This document shows, piece by piece, positions 37,793-49,728 of a stretch of 64,000 bases of DNA. How positions within the stretch are numbered: the stretch's first letter is position 1; each line of letters starts with the position of its first letter. Position numbers and translations under genes: made by a program. The notes beneath the pieces were generated by a model. That model did no database searches, had not been told where the DNA came from, and saw only the letters and a program-made list of their open reading frames with translations. Source of the stretch: Ichthyophthirius multifiliis (Eukaryota > Ciliophora > Oligohymenophorea > Hymenostomatida); assembly GCF_000220395.1 (NCBI RefSeq), contig NW_004086352.1, positions 1-64,000 on the forward strand, read 5' to 3'.

Positions 37793-38425
37793 ATGAATAT
37801 AGTTAATAATATAACACTTGAAGCATGTACTGAAAGTTTTTAATCTTCTTTGTTATGTCAATAAAAAGGTGCTTCTAGAATAGAACTTTGTGAAAATTTA
37901 TTACATGGAGGAACTACTCCTTCATACGGTACTATTAAAGCATGTTTAAACCTATTAAATATTCCAATAAGCGTAATGGTAAGGCCACGTGGTGGAAATT
38001 TTACTTACACCAAAGAAGAAATAGAAATAATGAAAAGTGACATAGAAATATGTAAGAAATTAAATGCTTATGGCGTTGTTTTTGGTGTTTTAAATTAAGA
38101 TTAAAAATCAATTGATTTAAATACTACATAAGAGTTAGTTTAATGTGCAAAACCATTAAAAATTACTTTTCATATGGCTTTTGATGAAATAGATGATATT
38201 TTTTAAGGTTTAGAATAGCTTGTTAATTTATAAATCGATAGAATATTAACTAAAGGAGGTAAATTTTCGAATGCCCTTGAAGGAAAAAAATAAATAAAAG
38301 ATTTAATTGAAAAAGCAAATAATAGAATTATTATTATGCCTGGTAAAGGAATAAATAAAGATAATTATTAAGAAATAGTTGAATATACAGGTGCTAGGGA
38401 AGTACATGGAACATAAATAGTATGA
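37793..38425 (+). CDS. cutC: CutC family copper homeostasis protein
   Basis: CutC proteins are TIM-barrel proteins linked to copper tolerance; the biochemical activity is unsettled. The intronless 211-codon frame starts MNIVNNITLEACTESFQSSL and has the family landmarks in order: KGASRIELCENLLHGGTTPS (about residues 26-45), ISVMVRPRGGNFTY, ITFHMAFDEIDD and DRILTKGGKFSNALEGKK, then IIIMPGKGINKDNYQEIVEY and a C-terminal AREVHGTQ. The 210-aa length is a little shorter than bacterial CutC (about 240). All conserved Arg/His/Gly positions I know for the barrel are present. Convergent with the kinase at 38591, about 165 bp apart. Confidence 0.93.
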
Positions 38426-38590
38426 TTTTTTTTAAAAAAATAAGTCTTTAAATATGTAGTGTACAAATTATCATTTTTCTCAAAAAAAATAAGTATTTAA
38501 ACCACTATTTCAAATCTAATTTTATATTTTAAACAAACATATATAAGTATATTCTTTATTTATTTATTTTCTTAAAAAAAAATATTTTAT

Positions 38591-39569
38591 TCAATTTATA
38601 TATTCACATTCTTAAACAACTATACTCCATTAAAAGTCATCATTTTTTTCAATATTGGCTTTTTCATACATATCAGTAAATATTTTCTTTAAATAATTAT
38701 AATCTGGTTTTTTATCAAATTCCAATTAAGTACAATACTTCATATACTCAAGTAATTCTTCTGAGAGTTTTCCACATAATTACTATAGATTATGATATTA
38801 TTTTTTCTCTAAAATTTTTTCAAATCTTTCCTTTTAATTTTGAGCTTTTAATTCTTGCCAAGGCAATTTGCCTTTCATAAAATAAATAAGCATATAACCT
38901 AATGAAATTAAATCGTCTCTCCTACTTTACTCATAACCTTTTTATGCATTTATCTTTTAATTATTTTAAGTTTAATTTAAAATATATTAATATATATTTA
39001 TTAGTTTTTACTGATGAGTATCTTGCTGTCCCTGTTAAAGTTTTACCTTCACAAAAAGGAATATGTAAACCGTCTTTTTAAATAAATCTTTTGGAAAAAG
39101 CTAGATCAATAAGATATAAAACTTTACTATTTTTGCCTAATCCTACACAAATGTTATCTGGTTTTATATCTCTGTGTATAAAATATTTAGAATGTAAAAA
39201 TTATAAACGCTCTAATATTTATAATCCTATCATTGCTACTGTTTTAGGTTAAAATTTGCGACTACATATATTAAATAAATCTTCTAATGAAGGACCTAAT
39301 AATTCGTATACCATTATATTATATTATTCTTCTTAAGAACAATAATATACTTAAGGAAATCCTTATATATTAATGTCTTAATTTAAATACTGTAATACTT
39401 TTGATTCGTAACAAAGTAATTTAGATTTAGAATCAGCTTTTTCTAATTTTATTGCAACTTCTTTACCACTTAAAACATCTTTAGCTAAATATATTTCACC
39501 GAATGCTCCTTAATCAATTTTTTCGATAAACCTAAATGATTTTCCAATATTGTTATTTATTATTTCCAT
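38591..39569 (-). CDS. Casein kinase 1 family Ser/Thr protein kinase
   Basis: CK1 kinases phosphorylate acidic or primed Ser/Thr sites. ATG at 39569; exons 39569-39012 and 38953-38591 are joined by a 58-nt phase-0 intron, giving 306 residues. Motifs in order: glycine loop [15 protein letters not shown] (GxxxxGxV variant), VAIKLE with the catalytic Lys, the CK1-typical [14 protein letters not shown], and [15 protein letters not shown] (catalytic HRDxKPxN). The DFG position reads LIDLAFSK, which looks like the divergent DFGLAK-type motif with Gly replaced by Leu-Ala spacing. These are followed by [10 protein letters not shown], split by the intron, then [22 protein letters not shown]. No long C-terminal tail follows. 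CK1 assignment is secure; the subfamily is not. Confidence 0.93.
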
Positions 39570-39929
39570 ATTATATTTACTTTAAATCAATTATATATAA
39601 TAGTTATTTTATTTTATTAATTAATTTATAATTAAAAAAAAAAAATGTATTTTCTAAAAAAAATATAATTAGTAAACTATTAAAAAGTTACATATATTTA
39701 TAATTTTTTTATTTTATAAATATATTTATTAATAATATAATTTATTTATATATATTTATATATACATGTTTTTAAATATTTTTTATTTAATTATATATGA
39801 AACATTTATAATTTTTATTTATCTTTTATTATTTTTTTTATCAGAATTATAATTTTCATTTTATACAAAACAGATTTTAATTATTTTTTATTTATTATTT
39901 ATTCTTAACTTTTATTTTTAAATATTTAA
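39570..39929. other. Intergenic, AT-rich
   Basis: T-rich spacer upstream of the casein kinase start. No coding signal was seen. A T-rich ATG frame at 39947-40237 (+) is the shadow of minus-strand coding DNA. Confidence 0.5.
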
Positions 39930-40720
39930 GATTTAATATTTTTATAATGTTTATATCTATTTTTTTTTTTTTTTATTTATTTCCTATTTTTTTTAGTATT
40001 TTTAAATTATTCAGAATTTTTTTTCTGATACAATTGATAAAGCTATTAGAAAAATATAATTATTTTGTTAGTTCATATTCTTTTTTATTAAAATTAATTA
40101 ATAGATATATTAATTTAAGTTTTTTTACAAATATTTTAACCCTTTATTTATCTTTTTTTAATTTTCATAGTCTTCTTTTAAATTTTTTTACATTATATAC
40201 TTTTATTTTATCAATTTCTTATTTAAATTTTTCATAATCTGATAAGTTAATTTAAATTCATTAAGACTCCATTTTTTTAAATTAGAATTTTTTTAAATTT
40301 TCTTCCAAGAACTAGATTTTATTTATCGAATTTATGAATGTCTAAAAACTTAGTGCATTCACTAAAGTATTTGTTTTCTACTTTCAAATTATTTTTATTG
40401 GTTTCTTTTTATGTAATAATTTATTCCTTTTTATTTATCTTTTCATTTTTTTAACTTAAATATCTTTTTTGTTTAATTATAAATCTATTTAATTTATAAA
40501 AATTAATAGAAAACTCTTATTTTTATAAGATTTTTTCCTTTTTTATATTAAAACTTAATTTTATGAGTGTTTATTTTTTAACCCATATACCCAATATAAG
40601 TTTTTTTTACTGCTTAATTATAAAGAATTTTATGTTAAATTAAAGTAGAACCATTAATTTTTTTTTTGAACCAAACAAATAATATAATAAATCATATCAC
40701 TAATTTAAATTGTGTCGTTC
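39930..40720 (-). pseudogene. Frame-broken coiled-coil gene, unidentified
   Basis: Minus-strand pieces read as protein but in changing frames. The first is NGSTLIQHKILYNQAVKKTY (about 40660), then KNNLKVENKYFSECTKFLDI. SNLKKWSLNEFKLTYQIM and KQKYIMQKNLKEDYENQKK come next, and finally KKEYELTKQLYFSNSFIN. One junction is repaired by a single base in the T7 run at 40288-40294; another near 40440-40460 needs the opposite change. The composition is Lys/Asn/Gln coiled coil. With at least three frame changes in 800 bp this is more broken than the other genes here, so a decayed gene is plausible. Unspliced tiny introns or assembly errors are alternatives. Confidence 0.4.
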
Positions 40721-40809
40721 TAGGTTTTGTATAGATCACAAATATATTATTATAAGATAAGAAAACAATTATACAAAACTAAGTAAAATATATTACTTAG
40801 CCTTATATT

Positions 40810-41233
40810 AATTAGGATTTGATGACAAGCTGGAGCTAATACAGAATTCTAAAAAGTCGCTGTGTTTATATTAGATTCGGAAGATAGACATAATATATGC
40901 ATATATAAGCTACCTCAGGAGCTTAAAAACCTTTGACTGATGTGGATAATGAGTATGCTTATTTTTATACATAAATAAATTTTATATTATTGTTAAATTA
41001 ATAATTTATAATTTTTATAAAGATTATTGTAATTATTTGAAGATTAATTAAAACCGGTAAAAATACTTCGTGCACATACAATAACTGAATAATAAAAACT
41101 TTAATTGAAAGAAAAGAAACAAAAAATTGATAAGAAATAATAATTTCTCAGAAAATGTATAAACATATTATTAAAAATAATAATTAAAATGTTAGGTTTA
41201 TCTAAAAAAATTAATATGAAAAGAAACATATGA
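40810..41233 (+). pseudogene. Decayed gene fragment, unidentified
   Basis: Protein-like text is interrupted by frame changes within 100 bp. LGFDDK shifts to QAGANTEFQKVAVFILDSED and RHNICIYK, which shifts to ATSGAQKPLTDVDNE. A GT...AG intron of 66 nt starting at the GTATGC near 40951 then leads cleanly to LLQLFEDQLKPVKILRAHTI and TEQQKLQLKEKKQKIDKKQQ, and TGA at 41231-41233. GC content is clearly above the spacer. No ATG was found upstream in frame. It looks like the remains, or an incomplete piece, of a conserved gene; I do not recognise the family. Confidence 0.45.
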
Positions 41234-42453
41234 ACCAGAAGAAAAAAAAAAATGAAAAATAAAATAAAATTAAATACATAATATTATACAGATGATTAAT
41301 TTTATAAATTATTTAGTAAATAAATAGTTTTTTTTTCACCAATTAGGAATATATTATTAAGTTAATAAAAACATTGTTAAAATATTTTTATTGTATGTAT
41401 AAAAAGAAAAAAATTATGTATTATTATTTATTTTTATAGATATTTGTTGAAGTATAAATATTATAGGATTTTTATTTAATTATAAAATATTAACTTATTT
41501 ATTTTAAAATCATTAAAATAATAAAATAAAAAAATATTCGAGAAAATTTTCTAAAATAAAAAATTATATGAGTTTTTTTTATTATTTATGATTATTAAAA
41601 TGTAAATTATATAAAGTTTATTTTTATATATCTGAATTATTTAAAATTAATTATAATTATAAAAAATAAATTTGATATTAAGTTTAAATAAGAAGATTCT
41701 TGATTTTAGAAATTAAATATTTTTAAATAAAATTTAAATATATTTTTTTATTTAAATATGATTCTTTATTTCAATACATTATAATTCTTAAAAAAATATA
41801 AATATCTAAAATATATACATAGAAATATTAAAAAAATGAATATTGGAGTTTAAATTTTGTTGTACTTTCAAAAAAACGAAAAAGAATTTTATTTAAGATT
41901 TATATAAATATATATTTAAGATAAAAGATATATAATAAAGTAAATATTTAAAAAGTTATATTTTAAAAATAAAAAAAAAAATATTAATTATAAAAATATA
42001 TATAAAAGAGATTAATAAAAATATATAAAGGTATTTATATAAATATATAATATAGTATATATATATAAATATATATTATATATTTTTATCTATATAATTA
42101 TATATATATTTTTTTTATACATATTATTATATATATATAATCATTATTTTTTTAATTTATATTTTTTTAATTTTTATTTCCCAATATATAATATTCAATA
42201 ATTTATTTTCTTCTAATATTTTTTTGTCAATCATATTTAATATTTAAAATATAAATTAATTATAATATAATATAGAAAATTATATATATTACATTTTTAT
42301 TTATTACAATATTATTTTTAATTTTTTTTTTTAAATTTATATATATATATATATAAAAATTATTTTTAATGTTTTTTTTTTATATTTAAATTTATTTATG
42401 AAAATATTAATAAATTTATAATTTATTTTTATATGTAATTAAGTAAATATCTT
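41234..42453. other. Long AT-rich intergenic region
   Basis: 1.2 kb with A/T runs and TA-rich stretches near 42050-42145 and 42340-42360. No coding signal was seen on either strand. Confidence 0.6.
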
Positions 42454-45400
42454 TCATTCTGTAATATAGCAATTATTTTAAGATTGAAGAGTATATTCTT
42501 CTCCATTATAATTTAATTTATGTTTCTTTTAAATATATATTCATAATTAATATAATTTTATATATTATTACTGCTAACATGTTTTACAACACTTGTTTTA
42601 CTTAATCTTCTTAGACTGGATATTCTAAATCAGATTTATATAATGTTTTTAATAATGTATGAAGTTTTTAAACGGACCTAGGTCCAGTTTTATTCAAAAT
42701 GTTAATAATCAAATTTTCTAAATACTAATTTAAATAAAATTTATTAATAGAAAATAAACAAATATTTACTTTCATAAATTAAGTATTTTCTAACCCAGCA
42801 TAAGTTTAATCCCTTAAAATCATTTCATTTTCTTCATCTTCGCAATATATTAAATCTTATTATAATTTTAATATATATAGATAAAATAAATACTAATGAT
42901 TTTTTTTTACTTTCAGAATCCCTAAATTTTTCATAGACCTTAACAGGGAAATAAATATTAACATCTCCATCTATAGCTTCATTGTTTTCAGCATCATTAT
43001 ATCTTTAACTTTGTTTTTACATCAAAAAATTATTTTATTAATATTCTTTCATATTTTATTTCTTAAATTCTTTTATGATACCTTTGTGTACCCAAAAAGC
43101 CATTTTTTATTTAATAATATTTTAAGGAATTCCCGTTTCCGTACTTAAAAAATCAGAAGCAACTCCTTTTTCTTAATTAAATCCTAAATTAATATATATT
43201 AAAAATACATAAAGAAAATAAATAAATATTCTACTTGTTTCATCAAAATAACCAATTAGAATAGCGTGTACTGGTAAACATTTAAATTCAAACTCTCCAT
43301 TATCAAATGTTAAGGATAAATTAACATGTCCTAAATTTGTATGCCAAATAAGTTTTCTCATTGCTTTATTTCTTTCGAATCTTTCAGCATATTCCTTAAA
43401 TAAAGGCTCTAAATAAGTAGGAAGTGGAATTCCTTCTATTTCATAATTTATTGGCCAATATCCTTTAGAAACGAACATGCAATGCAATTAATCTATTGAA
43501 AGAAGATGATTTTTTAATTTTTATTCTGGCTATATTGGCTTTCTATAACTGTGTATTAAATTATCAATTCTTTTAGAATCTTTTACATCTTTGACTATTA
43601 TATTACATATCTATCAAATATAAATAATATTTGAAATAGAGTGGATTATTTTATTATTGTTTGTTTACTTAAAGTGAATAGTCTCCACATCTAAGTTTTA
43701 AGAGTTCTAGGTTTTTAATTTCTTCATCTATATCAAAATGACGAGTTCCCATCATTTTTTCAGCCAACATATTTTAATATTCACTAATAAAAGCTTCTTA
43801 AGAACCATATAAGTTTACTAAAATACTTAAAAGATCACTTTCTTAGTATTTGATTTCTTTTTTTTTTTGTTTGTTAGTATATAATATACTATTGTTACAA
43901 TAAATTTAAAATAAATCTTACTTATTGATTCAGATTTTTTTTACTAAAAAAATTAAACTTCCCATTTTTCAGCTTCCCCCTCATCTTCGTCAGAAGACAA
44001 ATCATAATTTTAAAATTTAGATGGTATTTTTAATCTTTCAGCAACTAATTTATTAGTATTTTTATCGTCTGTTAAATGTTCTATTATACATCTTAATGTA
44101 TCTTTTCTTTTAAGAAGATATCTTTTAATAGGGATAGTTATTTTTTCTAGTTTTTTGTTTGTTTGTTTATTAAAACATATAATTAAATATTTTATATTTA
44201 ACCTAATATAAGACCTTTAGGATCAATAATTTATAAAATTTATAAACAATTTATGTATTAACTTAATATATTCATAGTAATAACACCAGGAATAAGAAGT
44301 CTAGTGTTAATTTACTAAACTAAATAATCACTTAATTCATAAACCTTTAAATATTAAAAATTATTGTTTTTATATATATATAAATTATTTACTAAATTTG
44401 ACTTTTCTAATGTTTCTTTTAGTTCTTAGGTTATTTCATAAGAATCGGGAAATTCGAGAACTATTCTAAATATTTTATCTATACATATCCTGCAGTATAT
44501 CTCATATATTTTATTTAATAGCTATTCTTATAAGCATTTTAACTCATTTTATAATTATTCTAATTATATTTCTTTACTTATAATAGTTTTAACACTTTAA
44601 GCTATTACTTATAAAAAATTAAGATGAAAGTTTGAAAAATAAGAAATGCATTTTTTTAAAATTGGTGTATTATTTTCGAGCTATTCTTTTTAATTTTCTA
44701 TATATTCATTTATATCGTTTTAAAGTACTTCTTTTAAAATTTAAATTGATTTTGTATAAAAACCTAACTCAATAGAAATTTGGAAGAAACTTTCATATAT
44801 CTTTTATAATAATATTTTATAAAAATAAAATACAGTATTTTCTTTACTTCAACTTAAAAATTATCTTATTCTCTTTAAATCTATTATCTTTTACTATCTG
44901 TTATTAACGAATGATCTATTTAAGAATAATGTTCTTTTACAACAAATTTCATAAATTTAATTATTTCTTTTCTATTTTTTATTTTTTAACCAAAATATTA
45001 TATAATATATAAATACTTATAGAATTTATCTATATTCTTATTTAAATCAAATAAATCAATTAGATTTAGACTAATATTTTGTTATAAAATTTGAGCCATT
45101 CCTAACCTTTCATTTAAGCTATAACTAATCGCATCTAATTAATTCAAAAAATTAAAATGGTATTTGTATTTTAAATTAATAGAAAGTAAGGCTTTAATAA
45201 ATTTATAAGAATTAATCTCATCAGAGTTATTTTATTTTTCTAAAATATTTAAAAATTCTTATTTATATTCTCTTTAAATAAATCTATTAAACTAATCTTA
45301 TAATATTTTTATGTTAAAATATATTTTTATAAATATATTTTATTACTGAAATAATATTCTTTTATTATTTTAATTAAAGAAGGAGAACTTTATATTATTC

Positions 45401-45600
45401 CTGTCCATAATGTTTTTGTCTCGTTTTCTATTTTTATTAATAATTTAAAATATATATAAATTACAATTATTTGTTAAATTAGTAAATAAATTATCTATTA
45501 TTTGTTTAAATGCTATCCATTCTGTTTATAATTTTATAATTCCTTCAATTACATTTTTATTTATTTAATTTTCATGCTAAAATATCTCAAAAATATTCAT
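42454..45600 (-). CDS. ANAPC2: Anaphase-promoting complex subunit 2 (cullin-homology), multi-exon
   Basis: ANAPC2 is the cullin-like scaffold of the APC/C ubiquitin ligase; it pairs with the RING subunit APC11 to drive mitotic exit. ATG at 45600 (MNIFEIFQHENQINKN...), stop TGA at 42456-42454. The cullin-homology core is clear: VSKGYWPINYEIEGIPLPTY, then FERNKAMRKLIWHTNLGHVN and FECLPVHAILIGYFDE-like text, then a winged helix FLSTETGIPQNIIKQKMAFW VHKGIIKEF. The APC2-specific C-terminal winged helix follows: NLIINILNKTGPRSVQKLHT and EDQVKQVLQNMLAKHKLNY, ending NGEEYTLQS. Resolved introns near the 3' end include 42571-42526 and one starting after DET. The N-terminal half (helical repeats) is interrupted by several small introns that I did not fully place. 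Divergent from the repeat gene at 45839. Confidence 0.88.
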
Positions 45601-45838
45601 TTTTAACAAATTTAAGTATTTAAAATAAATAATATTTCAAAATAATTTTTTTTTTTTTTTTAAAGAAATAAAATAAATCAATTTAATAATTTTTTTTTTA
45701 AATAAATAAATACATTCCTTTAATAATTAAGTATTTTTATTATCTTAGAATTATTATATAATTATTAAAATAATAAATTTAATTTACTAATAAAATACAT
45801 TTTCTTTAAAAAAAAATAAAAAATAAAAACAAACTCTA

Positions 45839-48081
45839 ATGCACGAAATAAAATAAAAAAAGAAAAAAAAATAATTAACAAATAAATTTTTAAAGAATAA
45901 GAAAATTTAAGTAATGATGATGAAAATGATTTTTAAGATTATTATTATTCGAGAGCATATATACATGAAATAAATTATAAAGTATATGCTTAATATTTAA
46001 GCTAGCTAATTGATAAGGATTAATCTAAATCTAATTTAAAAAATTATTATAATTCCGAAGTATAAAATAAAAAATAAATATTTTCGATATTCATTTATTT
46101 TTAATAAAAGTTAAATACACAAAAAAATTTCTTATAATATTAAACGTAAAATACATAATTACCAACATCAAATATTCCATAATTTAATTAAAAAAATGTA
46201 TTTAATAATAACTAATAAATAAATAATTAAACCAATTTAAATTTTATTCATCCTTAGCAAATGATAAATATGAAGATAGAAAATTTTCCATAAAATAATA
46301 ATTAATTATAAAAAAATATATTTGAAAATAATTAATATAGTAAATTTTAAACTCCTTTAAAATAATATATAAATAGTAATAGGTATTTGAATTAATAATA
46401 TTTTATTAACTAAGGTTATAATCAAAATAATTATTCACCAATCGACAATAATTATTAGTACAAAAAATCTTATTCGCCTTAAAATTAAAACTAATCAGAA
46501 TTATATTATAATAATTCAAAAAGTAGATATCCTCAAAATCATATATATTCGCATAGAGAATATAATTTACCAAAGCACAATATGTAATAAACAAAAAATA
46601 GAGATTTTTTAATTACTAAATCTAAAAAGAGAAAAAAAAAAAAAGAGAAATTAGATTAACAATAAAGCGACACTTAAAATTAAGAAAAATTACCCATATA
46701 AAGGTAAAACTAATATAATTTTAAAAATACCTAAAACTAGTTAAGCTAATTAATTATTGAATAAATTCCAAATCTTCCAAATATTAATTAACAAAAATCT
46801 TAAATATTAAGTAAATATTAACAAAAATCACAAATATTAAAAGATAATAAATAAACTTCTCAAGTAAATATAAAAAAATAAGAAGATATAGATAAATAAA
46901 AAAATAAATTGACTGCAATTAATACTTAAAACAATTTAGGTAGTAAAAAAAGCATTAATAAAATAAAATCAACATTTTTAGATAACTAAAACGAATATTT
47001 GGACGATGAATAAAACTAATAATAAGAAGATATAGATAAATATAAAAAAAAATTAACTGCAATTAATACTTAAAACAATTTAGGCAGTAAAAAAAGCATT
47101 AATAAAATAAAATCAATATTTTTAGATAATTAAAACGAATATTTAGGCGATGAATATAATTAAAAATAAGAAGATATTGATAAAAGATAAAATCAAAAAA
47201 ACACTTAAAGCATTTTAGGAAGTAAAGAAAGCATTAACAAAATAAAATCAATATTTTTAAATAATTAAAACAAATATTTAGATGATAATTAAAAATAAGA
47301 AGATATTGATAAAAAATAAAAAAAAAACTATATTAAATACTTAAAATAATTTAAACAGTAAAGAAAGCATTAACAAAATAAAATCACTATTTTTAGATAA
47401 TTAAAACGAATATATAGACAATGAGTATAATTAAAAAATAGAAGATATAAATAAATAATAATAAAAAAAAAAACTATAATAAATACTAAAAATAATATAA
47501 GTAGTAAAGAAAGCATTAACTAAATAAAATCATTATTTTTAGATAATTATAACGAACATTTAGATGTTGAATAATTTGCTAAAAAAATAGAATCTACTTC
47601 AAGAAAACCATCATTTTTACTGGAAAAGTTTTTAAATAAAAATTAGTAAAAATAAACTTAATATACTAATAATAATATAGATTAAATATAAAAGAAATAA
47701 GAAAAATCATTAAATTATATATAAAAAGAAGAAATTATTGGAAATAAAGCATAATCAAAAAAAATAACTAATAATGAAATTAAATCTTAATAATCAAGTA
47801 TTTTACAATTATAAAAAACAAATAAATTAGATAGTAGTAATTAATTATAAAATATTGAATATATTTATGGTTAAAAACATCTATAAAATTCTAAATAGTA
47901 AAAAAGTATTGTCTAAATAGATAATAATTAGAAATTAATATAAAAAAATTAAAATAATAGCAATAAATTAATTATTAATACTTAAAATATTATTGAAGAT
48001 GATATTATAGATGAATATACACCCTTACATGTAAAATAATAAATTAAATTACAGTAATAGTCAAAATTTCAAAATAAATGA
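45839..48081 (+). CDS. Asn/Gln/Lys-rich protein with five tandem repeats, unidentified
   Basis: ATG at 45839 (MHEIKQKKKKK...), TGA at 48079-48081. The long N-terminal region is Asn/Gln/Tyr/Ser-rich (for example NQGYNQNNYSPIDNNYQYKK and SKSRYPQNHIYSHREYNLPK). Five tandem copies follow of a ~47-residue unit with core GSKKSINKIKSTFLDNQNEY, each starting EDIDK (copies begin at 46882, 47026, 47170, 47299, 47441). After the repeats come FAKKIESTSRKPSFLLEKFL and an Asn/Gln-rich tail ending DDIIDEYTPLHVKQQ.... The protein looks largely disordered. Three frame changes fall in A runs (45863-45871, 47318-47327, 47463-47473). Function is unknown; a cytoskeletal or epiplasmic scaffold is only a guess. Confidence 0.65.
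46882..47575 (+). repeat. Five-copy coding tandem repeat (~129-144 bp unit)
   Basis: Copies begin at 46882, 47026, 47170, 47299 and 47441. The first two are 144 bp and nearly identical at the DNA level, while copies 3-5 have diverged and shortened. Each encodes EDI(D/N)K..., N(T)QNN-like text, then SKxSINxIKSxFLxNxN. The gradient from identical to diverged copies suggests recent duplication at the 5' end of the array. Confidence 0.8.
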
Positions 48082-48681
48082 ATATTTTATTGTCCATTGA
48101 GTTTTTAAAAGACTAAATAAAGGAAAAATAAAAATGAATAACTAATATTTTTTATTTAAATATAAAAAAATTCATCATATTTTTAATTTTTTAATTATTT
48201 AGTATTAGAAATAATGTATTATTTACATATTATAAAATTTTAGCCAATTTTTATGTTTTTAAATATAATGAATATTAATCGATCTTTTATTATATAATAT
48301 ATATTATTATTATTAAAGTACATAAATATTTTTTTATTATTAAAATTTTTTCTCAATTTAAAGTTTAAATTACCTAAAATGGCCTAAGTAACATTAATTC
48401 ATAAATAAATTCAAAAATAATAAGCACATAAAATATATAAAAAAACTTCATTTACTTTTTTATTTTTATTTTTTAAAAAAAATATATTCAAATTAAATGA
48501 AATATAAAATAAAAAAATAAAAAATTTCGAGTCTTTACCTTATCTTTAAATAAAATTATAATATTTATTCAATAAAAAATAAATAATAAATATTTAATTT
48601 ATTAATTTAATTTTATATTTTTTGTTATAATAAAAAAATTAATAATATGCTTTTAATAAATAAATATATAGAAATAAATAA
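48082..48681. other. Intergenic; contains a weak small ORF
   Basis: AT-rich spacer between convergent genes. At 48379 an ATG in a good A-rich context starts MAQVTLIHKQIQKQQAHKIY (+), after which the DNA becomes a T run and then non-coding in character. It could be a short first exon or a micro-gene, but there is too little to call it. Confidence 0.35.
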
Positions 48682-49644
48682 TCAAAAGTTTCTTGCATTT
48701 AGTTTTTTTGTTTTATCTCTAAATTAATATAAAAAAAAATTAGATAAAATTTTTTAATTATTATTTTTAAAATATTACTATTGATATAACTATTTAGTCT
48801 CTTCTAATAACTTTTTATGTGCTGATTTTTAATATTCTATTTCTTATTAGAATTTTTATTCAAGCTTTTTTTTTTTTAAAAAAAAAATAAAAATTATAAA
48901 AATTATTAAGAATATATAAATAACTTCTTTATTGTATTAGATTAGATCTTTTATCTTCTCACGTTATTATTTTTCTCTATTGACAGAATCATTAAGATCC
49001 TCTTAAATTTCTTAAATTTTTATATTAAATTATTATTATGAGTAATCTAATTTATTTTGAAACACTCTTTTAATTTAGTCAATTTCTTCTATAATTTATT
49101 GTTATTCTTTAGCTTTTAGGTTTACTTTAAAGCTTTAATCTTAATTTTCTTTTTACAATCTTAAATTTTCTGATCTAATTTAATCATTTTGATGCTTTAG
49201 TTCATTTAATGTATCTTATTAATGCTTATTATTATTTTCTAATAATTTTTTTTCTATTTAGATTTAATTAATTTAGCTATCATTATATTATTCAAGTAAC
49301 TTTAATAAAATTTTTGAGATATTATTATATATAAAAAAAATATATATATATTTTAAAAAAATATAATACCTGTAATTTATCTTACAATTCTTTAATTTAT
49401 TGTTTAAGGTCTGTATTTTAATCATTTTTTTAATAATTTTGACTTTAACCTTATTTTAAATTCTAATTAGATTATTTTTGTAATTAATATTTTTCTTAAT
49501 TCAGTTATTCAATTCGTTCATTTAAGATATTTATTTACTATTCTTTATCTTCAATTTACTTTTTAAAATTAACAATTTTCTATTCAAATTATTTCTCTTA
49601 TTTTTTTTTTAAATCATTAAGTTCCATTTTATGCTATATAAAAT

Positions 49645-49728
<84 letters not shown>

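Noticed and set aside
39947-40237. 96-codon Phe/Leu-rich plus-strand frame that looks like a membrane protein
   Set aside because: Antisense of A-rich coiled-coil text on the minus strand; hydrophobicity comes only from T-richness.
43173-43487. 104-codon frame taken as a stand-alone gene
   Set aside because: It is an internal exon of ANAPC2 plus read-through into the following intron; the N-terminal Met is internal.
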